A stretch of 64,000 bases of DNA from Pinus tabuliformis (Eukaryota; Streptophyta; Pinopsida; Pinales; Pinaceae), in NCBI GenBank assembly GCA_031772625.1, contig CM062814.1, forward strand, positions 360,255,750-360,319,749, written 5' to 3'. This document shows, piece after piece, positions 24,620 through 35,755 of this stretch (the first letter of the stretch is position 1; every line of letters starts with the position of its first letter). The notes beneath the pieces are model-generated. The model saw only the letters and a list, made by a program, of their open reading frames with translations, had not been told where the DNA came from and ran no database searches. Position numbers and translations under genes: made by a program.

Positions 24620-24820
24620 TTGCCTTCTATTGATGATATGTTGCCTGAATATCTCAATGAATTGCAGGAAGGCACAGTTCTGGACAAGAAGGTCAGAACT
24701 ACGTGCAGATGGGATGTTGAGTACCTCAAGATTGGACTCAAAGGTTCAAAACCAAGCAGTGCAAGATGGATAGAAATTGGACAAGTGAGGAATCTATATC
24801 CTCACTTGATTGATGCTTAA
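24620..24820 (+). pseudogene. Chromodomain-like C-terminal tail of the integrase
   Basis: The stretch in the integrase frame contains LDKKVRTTCRWDVEYLKIGL and ends KPSSARWIEIGQVRNLYPHL. The order variable linker, I/V-L-D-x-R/K-x-R, a strand with Y-L, a GLKG turn and a W-I-E end resembles an atypical chromodomain. That would place the element among chromoviruses, whose tail directs integration to particular chromatin. The aromatic cage is not clear, so this is a shape-based call. Confidence 0.5.
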
Positions 24821-24864
24821 AAACCAATTTTAGTGCTCCAAATGATTTTTCACTGGGAAGACCG

Positions 24865-26340
24865 TGATCCAAATTGGATCCTAGAACACTCTCTAAGTTT
24901 TCATGAACTCTTTAAAAATTATGCCAAAGGCTACAAGTCTTATAAAGATCAAGCTATTAGAGGTATCCTCTAAATAATTGCAATTGGTGATTAGCGCGGA
25001 GCAACGAGGATTATTAGTTAATCGCATAGACTGTCAGTCCATGGTAAAGTGCGCTATCATGAATTAGAAAAACCAGAGGCCATTTGAGAAATGGGTGTAG
25101 TTTTTTATATTCGATTAGTGATAAGTCGCTAATCGCATATCACAGGGCAAACCACTCAATGAAGGAAAGACCGCAAGCACCCGAACACGAAAAATCATAA
25201 AATGCAACGGATATGATTCCAATTCCATCAGAAGTGGGGTCCCAAAAAAACTAGCACGATATTGAAAGGGTAGTGAGTGGTAAGTGATTTCAACCGAGCC
25301 CTGCCTGATGCCACATGTCCAATGGAAGAGAGAGAAAACCACTCACATCAGTCGGGTAAACGTCATGTGACTTAGCTGCCTGATATGAACGATGACCATA
25401 GGATCTGGGGCCCGAAAATCAATAGCAGAGAAGCATTCCGATGGATGACTGGATTTGATGAGGTTAACAGGTAGAGTTGTATAGGATTTTAAGTCCAACA
25501 TGGACGATGCGTTGGCAGAAGGTCGTGTTTCGAGGGCATTCTTGGAATTAATGGAATAAACAACCATGTCTAAGAAAACTGACACTCAGTTCATTATGGA
25601 ATAGGTGGCCACCTCCCTATGAGGCCTTATACAGTGATGATTACGCAGAATAGAGGGATTCCAATGGATAGCGACAGGGGAACAGGAATGTCGGGAAGCA
25701 GAAACGAACAATCAAGAAGTAGATTGGCTTTAAAGCCAGGAATTGGTAGAGAGAAAGCAAGCAAGAGAGTACTAGATAGTAAGCCGAAAGTAGAGAAAAG
25801 AAGCCAAGATGACCTATAGAAGCAAAGGTAAGATCGAGCCATAGTTAAGACAGAGCCAGAGAGAGTCAGAGAGTTTGTGTACTCCAGGGAAGGCTTGAGA
25901 GGTTCACGCGAACTCCTTTGTATATGCTTGTCATGTATTGAGTCTCAGATAGGACTCATGCCATTGTGACCAATAGAGGTCAAGACTCAGTAAGGAGAGT
26001 CTGTGTACTCCAAAGACTTAGGGGATCCAAGTACAGTCTTGATGATTTATATTTGTTGAGTGAGACTCAAATTGAGCTGAGTATTGTAAAAACTCAACTT
26101 TGAAAACATAATAGAGAGACCACCAATGAAGGCTGGACCAGGAGACGTAGCCTAGGAGTATTGGGTGATCTCCTTATTAACTTGTTTTGTTTATATGTGT
26201 TGTTTGTTTTGTTTTCTTTAACTGCTTCATTGCATGTGTATTTACCAATCTTATCGTTCAGTTGCACAAAATAACATAGGTGCATCCATGCACATGAGTC
26301 CATAATACCCTATTGTTTGTCTTAAATCAATTTCAGATCA
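24865..26340 (+). repeat. 3-prime LTR of the nested gypsy element
   Basis: It begins TGATCCAAATTGG and ends TTTCAGATCA, 1476 bp against 1510 bp for its partner. The bases before it (cactgggaagaccg, 24851-24864) are a weak polypurine tract. It is directly followed by the CAAAA target repeat. Confidence 0.9.
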
Positions 26341-26345
26341 CAAAA

Positions 26346-26830
26346 ACATGGACATATTGTAGGAGACTACAAAAGCATGCAACAAAACATGGATTTGAAT
26401 ATAAATTCCTATCAAACAATCATTTAAGGAGGACTATTCTAAGCATGAATATCACCAAAAATCAAGTATAATTGTCCTTTTTATGAATACTACTACTCAT
26501 CCAATGATTTTGGCCATAAGTCTATTGAATACACATCTTATATAAATAATACAAGACGACAAAAAGGGAGGAGATATGAGTCTGTCCCCCGTTGCTCAGT
26601 CACATAAGGTGTTGTGTGTGTGATAATCTTGCCCATATGATGAAATAGAGTAAGCTACCCATATTTCAAAGGTAATCTAGTCAAAAAGCGAATTTCAACA
26701 AATTAAATCAGTTAAGACACCAAAAATAGTTGAAAATGTGAGATATTAGTCCATCAATGCTTGGAGAAAGAAAGAGAAGTAAGAGATTGCAACAATAAAT
26801 TGAGGCTTGCATGGCTTGAAGTGAAATTAA
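26346..26830 (+). pseudogene. Copia gag remnant, 3-prime part (copy B)
   Basis: It continues the knuckle interrupted at 18719 (HGHIVGDYKSM; the last Cys is Tyr) and then shows the third (SSNDFGHKSIE) and fourth (VCDNLAHMMK) knuckle positions in decayed form. It aligns with 1627-2112 of copy A. The match ends at tggcttgaagtg, where copy B jumps to the sequence equivalent to 2800 in A. Confidence 0.65.
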
Positions 26831-28157
26831 TATTTGATCATGACTTGTGACTTATATATTTGTATTGTTTCATTATTAAAGACATGTGACATGCTGGCAA
26901 GGGATTAATATTTGATCACGATGGATCTATCTTATTTTGTTGCTGCTATTATATAGATTATCGTTTTTGGTTGTTGCTCACTTGATACATTATTTTCTAA
27001 ACCACTGCCTATTTTTGTTAATGATTGATATCTACAGAGGGTTTCTATGGTGATGTTGTTGTAGGAAATTTTTCATTTAGAGTATGCTAATGTATTGACT
27101 CATCTAGTACTAGAGATTTTCTTATTTCTTCCTAATTTGTTGTCTAGAACTAGAGATTCCTCTTCATCAGTATGTGTCCATAATGTTGAGCTCAATTGAT
27201 ATAGAGTGTGTTTATTAATCAAGAGGATCTTTGGAGTGATATGTAATGCTACTACTAGTTCACAATATCAGGCAAAGGTTTATGCTCATTACACTGGTTG
27301 TTTTACTGCCATGTTTTTCCTACAATGGACTAGTATCTAGTGTGATTCGTGTGTTATTTTGTTGATTATTGTTGGAGTTTCTATTAGGGTTTTCATGTTG
27401 AAAACATAATTCATTATATCACATTTATATGTTTCTATTATGCCACCAAGCATTCCGATGTATTTGTTGATGAATTTTTGTAAATTGATGTTGTTGAGAT
27501 CTTAGACTATTGCTAAGTCTTTGAGATTTTGATGTGTTTTATCATGTGTTATGTATTATGATTATATCACTACTATATATAGCAAATATTGTTGCTAATA
27601 TTTCCCATGTATTTGCAGTATATCATTATGTTAAGCATGCATTAAAGAGAGCATATTTGTGTGCAATTGAGTAGAACTTATGATAACCATGCATGGACTT
27701 ATTAATGAGATTATCCTAGTCTTATATCAATCATGCATAGAGTTGAGCCACAATGTTTGGCATGTAATGTAGTCGATAAATTTTTTTCATCCATCTATGC
27801 ACCCTCAAGTGCAAGATAAATCCATGTAATTTTGTTGTTTTTATCAGTTGGTCATGTTGGTGTGTAGTTATGAGTAAAGAATGCTCTGTAAGAGTGATGT
27901 TAGAATTGTTTCAACCATGTATGGGTTGATGGACATCATTGTTACATCCTTTTATTATTACTAAATCATGTATCTTATTGCATAATGTTTTCTCATGATG
28001 TTTACTAGAGTCTTTGATCTCATTGATGTACCCTCTATTATGAGGCACATAAGCATAAGAAATCACAAATGTTATGAACATCAATTGTGATGAGATATTT
28101 CCAAGTAAATGTCGGAATTTTTTATTGGACGAAGAATATTTTTTATTTATTATTGTC
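26831..28157. other. Non-coding interior of the mosaic element (copy B)
   Basis: This is the counterpart of 2800-4136 with no conserved reading frame. The purine run seen in copy A before the second LTR is not kept here. Confidence 0.5.
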
Positions 28158-29401
28158 TGTTGGCTTTGCTATGAATTAACCTTTTCCATTGATGTCAATG
28201 GGGAAGATAATATGGAGATCAACATCAGAGGTTAGGTTTAGGAGGGAAGATCAAGTTTAGGTTGACATCAATGCCAAGAAATGTTGGCGTTCATGTCAAC
28301 AAACACTTAGAATGGTTTTCCTTGTAAAAGTGTCTTCTATTGTTTGTATTAGGTTTAATGTATGATATTCTATGGTTATAATAACATCGTAGTCTACATG
28401 TTAATGTCATGAAGTTGAGTTATAATTTTGGATAAAGAAGGATGCAAACTCCATGGGAGACATTATCCATAAAGTGAATATAACAATACAATTTTTTGGA
28501 TTCCCATACTATCCAAGCAATTATCTTCTCTAGGAGCCAGTCGTGTCCCATTAAAGATAACTGTACGTGGAATTTTCAAATTTTGGGCACTCTCAACTAA
28601 TTCCATGGGTATTTTCTATTGTATTTTCACATGGTATTTTCTCAGAAATATCATCAAACATTACTCTTCATATAGAAAGAGGTTAAGGTCGAAAATATCC
28701 CTCATTCAATGAAGATCAAGGGGCATCAATTTAGGGAGGTAAAATGTTAAAAATACCAGACTAGTTCAAGAGTGTATGAACAAATTCTTTAAGCTTTATA
28801 CTATTTTTTAGTTATTATTTTAGTCACTTGGAAAATTATAGATGTGAGGAAAATATCTATACGAGATGTTGGTTAGATGTATTGTCAGGTTGAGAAAGTG
28901 TGTGAGAAGAGAAGAGCATGCAATCTGTGAGGAAAATTATGCAGAAAATCTAAAGTAGTTTTCAGAAGTTACAAAAGGTTACAGAAGTGCATTTTTGCCA
29001 ACATCTTATACAAAGAGAGAGGATATGGAGTAAGGAATGATTACACAACAATTAGTGTATTATTTTTTCTAGTGTATTCATTAGAATATTGTTTTGTTTG
29101 TAGAGCTTCTTCTTGGAAATATTTAGTATATTGCAGAGATGATTGAGATGTTTTTGCTGAGTTTTGAAGTTCTCCTTGGACCTTAGTCTAAAAATGAAAG
29201 AAAGTGTGGCTCTAATATTTTGAGGGTGTTTTGGCCTCCATTCAGTAGTGGCTAATAAAGAAAAGGATAGTTTCTTTTGTTGCATTTTGATGGCCTGATG
29301 TGCTACAAATGATCAATTTCTACGAAAATAATTATTTAAAATTTGTAAAAGAGCCATCACTATTGATTCACAGTCACTATCCGTAATTTACATTTCAAAC
29401 G
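28158..29401 (+). mobile_element. Second LTR of the mosaic (copy B)
   Basis: It aligns with 4137-5629. It starts tgttggct and ends ttcaaacg, both one or two changes from the copy A termini, and is shorter by an internal gap. A much better kept primer site follows two bases later. Confidence 0.55.
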
Positions 29402-29403
29402 AG

Positions 29404-29415
29404 TGGTATCCGAGC
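29404..29415 (+). promoter_or_regulatory. Primer-binding site (initiator Met tRNA type)
   Basis: The bases tggtatccgagc match the standard TGGTATCAGAGC at 11 of 12 positions. This supports reading 28158-29401 as a 5-prime-type LTR for what follows. Confidence 0.75.
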
Positions 29416-29454
29416 CAATTCTCTCAAGTGGAGATTAAATTATTAAGGGTAGAT

Positions 29455-29720
29455 CAAGGAAATGTGGCGAATAATAAATAGTCTCATAAAAGGAAAGGAA
29501 CAAAACTGGATAATAAAACCTCAGATCTAGAATAAGTCATGTTTTTGTTGGTCGACGATGCATATGATAATCATGAAAATGGACAAAGAGTTGTATCTTT
29601 TTTTAATTGTGGATGTAATGGTAATGTTACCTCTAGTTTCACATCTATGGGTACGTAGAGTGATAAATATGCTCTTGTGATTGACATGCCTTGTTATTGA
29701 TTACCTTGAATAATTAAAAA
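29455..29720 (+). pseudogene. Short second copia gag fragment (copy B)
   Basis: This is the counterpart of 5690-5930. The knuckle is more decayed (FNCGCNGNVTSSF, with the His replaced by Asn). It breaks off against the minus-strand integrase remnant at the same point as in copy A. Confidence 0.5.
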
Positions 29721-29774
29721 ATATCGAAAACTGGATGTAAACATGCATATGGATGGTACTCGAATTTGTAATCC

Positions 29775-30900
29775 CTACATCAAATCCTCTACAACACCTT
29801 ATAGGGGCCATAATAGCTCAATGCTAATTTACTGACATTCTTATCATTCTTAAGGGACATTTATTTATATGGTTGTACTCTTAGAAATAACAAATCCACC
29901 ATATTAAATTGTCTTTAATTGCAATGTTTATCTTATTCATTTATTATCCATTTTCCTTCATAAACAGATATTCCTTCAATAATTTGAGAAGTTGTTATTC
30001 ATTACATATGTGGTTATCTATTTATTGAGAATTTATAGTCCCTTTCAATGGGACTTAAATTTCCACAAATTCTCACATTTTATGTGAAGTATGGAAGTAT
30101 ATTTTGTTTCACCACTCTAGCAAGGGAAACACTTCGACCATAGTACCTATTTATCATATGCAAATTAACATACATATAATTCTAAAAAAATATTGATAGT
30201 CTTATTTTTCCCATCATATTATGCATCTTAAGATCAGGTATGAGAAAATTGAATACCCAAAAAGGAAAATAATTCAACTTAAAATCCTAGTAGAAATTGG
30301 ATTTCTAACATTTAGAACAATATTTAGTATTCCATGTAGAATTTGAAGTATTTACACGAATTCTTCTTCATCTCTACCTACTTTAAAAGGATCATAAATA
30401 CGACAATATTATTATATTGTTTAATTCAATACTTGCTACCATAATGACACTATTTCATACAAACTTGGGTAAATTTCTCAAAAATTCATTGACACTTCTT
30501 ACCAACATTGATTTTGCATGGCTACTGGTTTTAGGAGCTTTGAAATCTTGATTTTATCTCCCTTATTTGATTGGCATAAACTACATTGAACCAAAAAATC
30601 TCTTTCATGTAAACCTAAATATCATCTTAGAAAGAATATTTATTGACCATATGGTAAGTCCTCAAGAACCATTAATGTCCTCCCATAGGAGAACTGTGCA
30701 ATGACAAAAGAACTTTATGTATGAGTTGAGAATTCTTACATAATTACAGTCAATATTGAACCACAATAAATCATTCTTCCACATAAATGTTTCTACTAGA
30801 TTTAGCTCTTCATATATTTCTTGAATGATATTTCATACCTTCTCATCCTACTTCCATTATATCGTTAATTTTTCCAACCAATTAAATTGTGGGATCCAAG
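29775..30900 (-). pseudogene. Ty3/gypsy integrase remnant (copy B)
   Basis: It aligns with 6000-7150 of copy A in the same order and orientation: C-terminal domain near 29800, core around 30300-30600, H2C2 region and linker near 30650-30800. It has as many stops and frame changes as copy A, so it gives no open frame, but comparing the two copies helps to recover the alignment to integrase. Confidence 0.55.
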
Positions 30901-33186
30901 TAACATATAGTAAACACTTTTAACTATTTGTTCCAATTTTTTTATATGTGTACCCTTTTTCTCCCATATATACTAAGTAGAGAATGTGTGAGGATCATAA
31001 AATCATGTCATGTATGTTCTATTCCTTGCAAAAAGAGGTTTCTCCATCAAAGTATACTATAAATATTTTCATTTATCCTTTTCAAGGCACAAAGTTCATA
31101 GCATTTGGATCAAATTTTATGAATCTAGTAGCTTAAAATGATAACAAAGCAATAATTATAATTGACTTCATGGGAAAATCCTACTTTTACAATAAATGAA
31201 ACGTAGAAGACAACATTTGATGATCCTAACTTCGTGCCCTTATGATGCATGTAGAAGAAAGGAGGCAAAATTATAATGAAGTGTCACGAAAAAAGGGTTC
31301 TATTCCACATAAAAAGACAACAATAGAAATGTAATAAATCGATATCTAGGGATTAATAAGGGATTTTAGGGTTAACATGGGGTTTATATAACATCCATGT
31401 AAGATCCAAACTAATTCAAGAACATTGATAGTTACTCATGTTTCCCAAGAATATGTATTGGCTTCATCAAATATGTTGCTTAAGGATAAAACAGTCCAAG
31501 AGATGATTGGAGGGTTAAATCATCAGAAAGTTTACTTTCCTAGCCCTTTCCAATCCAATAATCATTCCTTTAAACATTAAATAATCATGATTTTTGAATT
31601 GTCATTGTTGTTAAACACTAAAACCAATCATGATTTACTCATTCTATTCCTTGCTTATTAATTATTTGTTTTACTAATTCCCCAATTAATAATTATTTCT
31701 TAACACATGTAATCCACTATTTATGCCATAAGGCATTTCCTTCTGAAATCAACCCTCCTCTAATCTTACCTGTCTTATTATGACCCGTCTGATCTAATGT
31801 TAGATGATTAAACATTTTCCACTGTCAATCACAAATATAGTTATAACTGAAATAATAACAATCTAGACTTCATCTTTTTCTTGCAGCAGCGAACCTTCAT
31901 CTTTTTCTTCCAAACCTTGGACGGAGATGGCCATGACTTGTCCAGAGTGAAGGTAGACGACCATGGGTTGCAACTGGCTTGTGTTGTAGAATGAAGTTAG
32001 ACGGCCATGGCTTGCAACAGGCTTGTGTTGTAGAATGAAGGGAGACAGAAGGTAGACAACAATGGCAAAACCCTCCTCTCATTTGCATTTCTGTCTAGCA
32101 AATTTCTTGATTTCTTATCGCTTCTAGATTACTAATTTCTTGTCACTTCCAGAGAGGGTTTCAGGTTGAGGAAATGTCTCATTCAACACCTCCACCATGT
32201 TATTCCATTCATTTAGCTGGGATTTCCCTATGCTCATCTCATCTCGGTTCCCCATTTTAGAATAGAAAATAGGACACCCATCTCCTTATTTGGTTCCGTT
32301 GTAATGAGTTTCTATTTTGTGGCAAGATCGTTGGAGCTCTAGCCTAGTTGTCTAGCCTGTGATAGGTGTGCAAAAGAAGTTTGGTGCTAAGTTAGAGCGC
32401 TGCTTCACTTGAATCAAAATTGTCTTTGTGGGAATGCCTTTTATCCTATATGGTTTTTAATCTAGGTAATTGATGTTACTGAGATCCTCACACATGAAAA
32501 TAATTTTAAACAGTGAATGTGGCCTCTGGACATCAAATGCACTGAAGGAAAACACATTAAAACTCATCGCCTTACTTCAAAACTTGACCGAGAGATTTCC
32601 AGTTATAGGAACGAGTCGAGCAAACTTAGAGGATATATTTCCAGTTATAGGAATGAGTTGAGCAAACTTAGAGGAGGTTTTAGATCATGCTTGTAAACTT
32701 GGAATTTTTATTTCCCTTTATCATGCCCTTCGATTTTCCAACAATACATTATTGCATTGAGATTTGGGTGCTAAATCAAACCTCAATGTTATTATGTTAC
32801 TAAACATGGAAAAATGTCAATGAGGTAGGTTTTGAAAGCTAACTTGTATCACCATTTGCACATCAACCCTGCTAACTGTAATAGTTTGGAAAGTAGCTTA
32901 AGTGTAGAGTTATGATCTTCTTTCAGTTAGACCCTGCTTCCTGAAATTACTACAAAAAATCTGAGATATAGTGCCCATAATCACTCATGGGTTTTTATGA
33001 TTCAACCAAGGAAATGGATCCACTAGTCATCACTCTACCAAAATACCCTTTGCAAATTTATGAGACCGAAACCTTGTTTCTTGTCTGTGATGTTTAAGCC
33101 TCAAGGATCTCACTTCTTGGCCCATTCAGACTTATTGCAGCAAAAAATTGTCGCTAGTTTGACCCAGCAGAAGTCATGTTATATTG
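30901..33186. other. Unassigned sequence between mosaic copy B and the UGT fragment
   Basis: Similarity to copy A continues to about 31345 and then stops. 31345-31870 is AT-rich without motifs. From 31870 composition rises in GC and contains two short tandem duplications: 44-bp units at 31951-31994 and 31995-32038, and 42-bp units at about 32597-32638 and 32639-32680. No protein family is recognised in any frame. Confidence 0.5.
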
Positions 33187-33590
33187 CTAGTGGGAAAGAT
33201 TCCTGATACTCTCAACAAATGTGTCAATATTAGTTTGTGAGGAACCACCAGGCATAACTGCCTTGATTGTAGCTTCCCTGAGTTTGGAAACATTCTTCCT
33301 TAATTCCCTCCATTCATATCCTTGCATGAGTCTTCTCATGAATTTCTCTATCTCAATAGACTTTACCAAACCATTTTCATCAGCTTTACCCTCTAAATCC
33401 ATGCCTACTTTCCATATATTCCTTGAAAAATTGTAGTTGAGAAATTGTTCTGATTAGTAGGGCCACCGAATCATGGGAACACCCATGTTGATGCTTTCAA
33501 TGGTGGAGTTCTAACCATTATGGGTTAATAATTCCCCCACAGACGATTGAGACAACACTTCCAGCTGAGGTGCCCAAGTCCTACTCTAGC
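33187..33590 (-). pseudogene. UDP-glycosyltransferase C-terminal fragment
   Basis: About 130 codons in one minus-strand frame from 33576 to the stop at 33187. It opens with the PSPG box that binds the UDP-sugar: WAPQLEVLSQSSVGELLTHN, then G-stop-NSTIES and MGVPMIRWPY-stop-SEQ. It continues through the usual C-terminal helices (ELRKNVSKLREA, GGSSQTNIDTFVESI). Defects are TAG in place of the PSPG Trp (HxGWNS) and TAA shortly before the final Glu-Gln; the PSPG His-Pro after LS is Gln-Ser. The remaining two thirds of a UGT (about 470 residues in the family) is missing. Upstream of 33590 the sequence turns into a local repeat, so the fragment was cut by rearrangement. Confidence 0.82.
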
Positions 33591-33761
33591 GTGTGATTGC
33601 TAGCAAGACAAGTTTAGCTGAAGAGGTTGCAAATTTTTAAAAGGGTTCTCCAAGAGAGATCTGAAGGCCATTATTCGTGGTTCCTTTCTGCAGCTTATAG
33701 AATAGATTTGTGACAATTAACTCTCACTCCTTACGTTATGTAATTTGAGCTTTGAAGATAA

Positions 33762-34271
33762 TCAAAATTGTAGTCTCCTCTAAGAAGTAGCTTTGGTTGA
33801 TAAGATATATAAGACCAAAACCAAAATCCAAGATACTTCAAGATAGTCCAAAATAATTTCGCTTGATACAAATCTGATCAAAGCAATATTTTACTCCTTG
33901 TAAAGCGCATTGATCTATGGTCATTGATTATTGGAACTTTTGAATGCATGATTTGATGAAGAATATTCAAATGTACAATTGATATTTTGTATTGAAATTT
34001 AAATACTATCACATCTTATCAATTCTAGTCCAAAATTTGAAGTATATAGCAAAAATGAATTAACAAGATTCAATTGTTTGAGACTAAAAAACTTAATTCA
34101 CTGTTTGGAAGTCAGTTTGAACCTAGAAGCATCTTCAGGAACACATCAGTCTTTGAGGCAACACATCTTTGATACATATTCATTGTGCTTATAGAATATT
34201 CACATATCATACATCTTCCACAGAGTAGAAAAGGCATCTTCAAATCTGTCTACAATATGTTGAAAGCAAAA
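33762..34271 (+). repeat. Local duplication, first copy (partner 35250-35755)
   Basis: It begins aatcaaaattgtagtctcct and matches 35250-35755 closely over about 500 bp. Smaller shared pieces lie in a different order around it: a ctagtttgacccagcagaag piece at about 33151 and 34860, and an agcgtgtgattgctagcaag piece at about 33589 and 34528. The block was therefore shuffled as well as copied. Confidence 0.8.
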
Positions 34272-35249
34272 GGCACTTGATTTGTTTAAAGTTTTAAGGC
34301 TTGAGGTACAAATTTGTTCAATTTCACAGTCACTTCCTTTAGAGAAGCCTACCTATATAAGTCCTTGGGATAGTGTACATGTCCTCCAACACAAAACATA
34401 ATGGTTTGTCTGAAGAAAGAAGAATGAAATCAGTCATTATGAATTTAGAGTTGGGAATTCCGGGTTATGTCTGCTTTCCAGTCTATCACAGGAATTCAAC
34501 TTACTTTTTTCCTATTATGCACCTGTAGCGTGTGATTGCTAGCAAGGCAAGTTTAAGTAAAGAGGTTGCATTTACACAAATTCTACTATGTTATAGTCTT
34601 CAGCAAATCATTAAAGAAACTTGAACTTATTACTTTATTTTTTATCTTCTTCCATATTTTCTTTGCATTGAGCAAAGCAATTAGTGTTAACAACCTTAAA
34701 ATCATAGAAATTTTCATTTAAAAGGAAATTAAATATTGTCAATCTTAGCAGAGAAGTCCTAGACAAATGATTTATCTATACATATTACAGGTTCAGTACA
34801 CAATGTAAACAAATTGTTCCAAAGGCTACAACATATTTATTGTAGCATAAAATCGTGGCTAGTTTGACCCAGCAGAAGTCATACTTTTTTGCTGGTGGGA
34901 AAGATTCCTAACTCTGGATTTCACTTTCATAAACTTTTGTATGAAATATGAGATCAGAAGCGTATTCCTCTCGATAAAAAGAATGAAGATCTTTTGGCAA
35001 GAGTTGCAGGATACCTGGTAGACAAGTGATGAACATGGTGGGATTTTTTACATCCTCTGCTGCAAAAAGAAATAGGAGGTAATCAATGATGCTGAGATTG
35101 GAATTGGGGAAGATTTGGAGAGTTTCTAAGGCTTGATCAATGCACTAGGGTTAGCATGGAATAATTTCAGTAGATGATTTAATATAATATCAAATGTCTA
35201 GTTTGTTTGCCAACATTTAAATTAAGCAGTGTGGATATGGCAAAGACAA
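34272..35249. other. Spacer between the two local duplicates
   Basis: No gene is recognised. It contains the second copies of two small repeat pieces at about 34528-34570 and 34857-34912. Confidence 0.5.
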
Positions 35250-35755
35250 TCAAAATTGTAGTCTCATCTGAGAAGTAGCTTTGGTTGATAAGATATATAA
35301 GACCAAAACCAAAATCCAAGATACTTCTAGATAGTCCAAAATAATTTCTCTTGATACAAATCTGATCAAAGCACTATTTTACTCCTTGTAAAGCACATTG
35401 ATCTATGGTCATTGATTGTTAGAACTGTTGAATGTATGATTTGATGAAGAATATTCAAATGTACAATTGATATTCTGTATTGAAATTTAAATACTATCAC
35501 ATCTTATCAATTCTAGTCCAAAATTTGAAGTCTGTAGCAAAAAAAAAAGATTCAATTGTTTGAGACTAAAAAACTTAATTCACTGTTTGGAAGTCAGTTT
35601 GAACCTAGAAGCATCTTCAGGAACACATGAGTCTCTGAAGCAGCATGTCTTCGATGAATATTCATTGTGCTTATAGACGATTCATATATCATACATCTTC
35701 AACAGACTAGGAAAGACATCTTCAGATCTGTCTACAATAAGTTTAAAGCAAAAGG
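35250..35755 (+). repeat. Local duplication, second copy (partner 33762-34271)
   Basis: It matches the first copy until about 35752 and there abuts the end of the PMI1-like fragment. The duplication boundary is therefore also where that gene fragment is truncated. Confidence 0.8.

Larger units (their letters stand above)
18720..26340 (+). mobile_element. Complete nested Ty3/gypsy element with 5-bp target duplication
   Basis: The 7621-bp element has two LTRs (18720-20229 and 24865-26340), both TG to CA, flanked by the direct repeat CAAAA at 18715-18719 and 26341-26345. Removing the element and one repeat restores the sequence seen at 1611-1640 in copy A. The interior holds a primer site, gag, protease, RT, RNase H, integrase and a chromodomain-like tail, all plus strand. 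The LTRs differ at many positions (by eye about one in ten in the parts compared), and the frames carry numerous stops and shifts, so it is old and immobile on its own. It inserted after the A/B duplication, since copy A lacks it. Confidence 0.93.
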
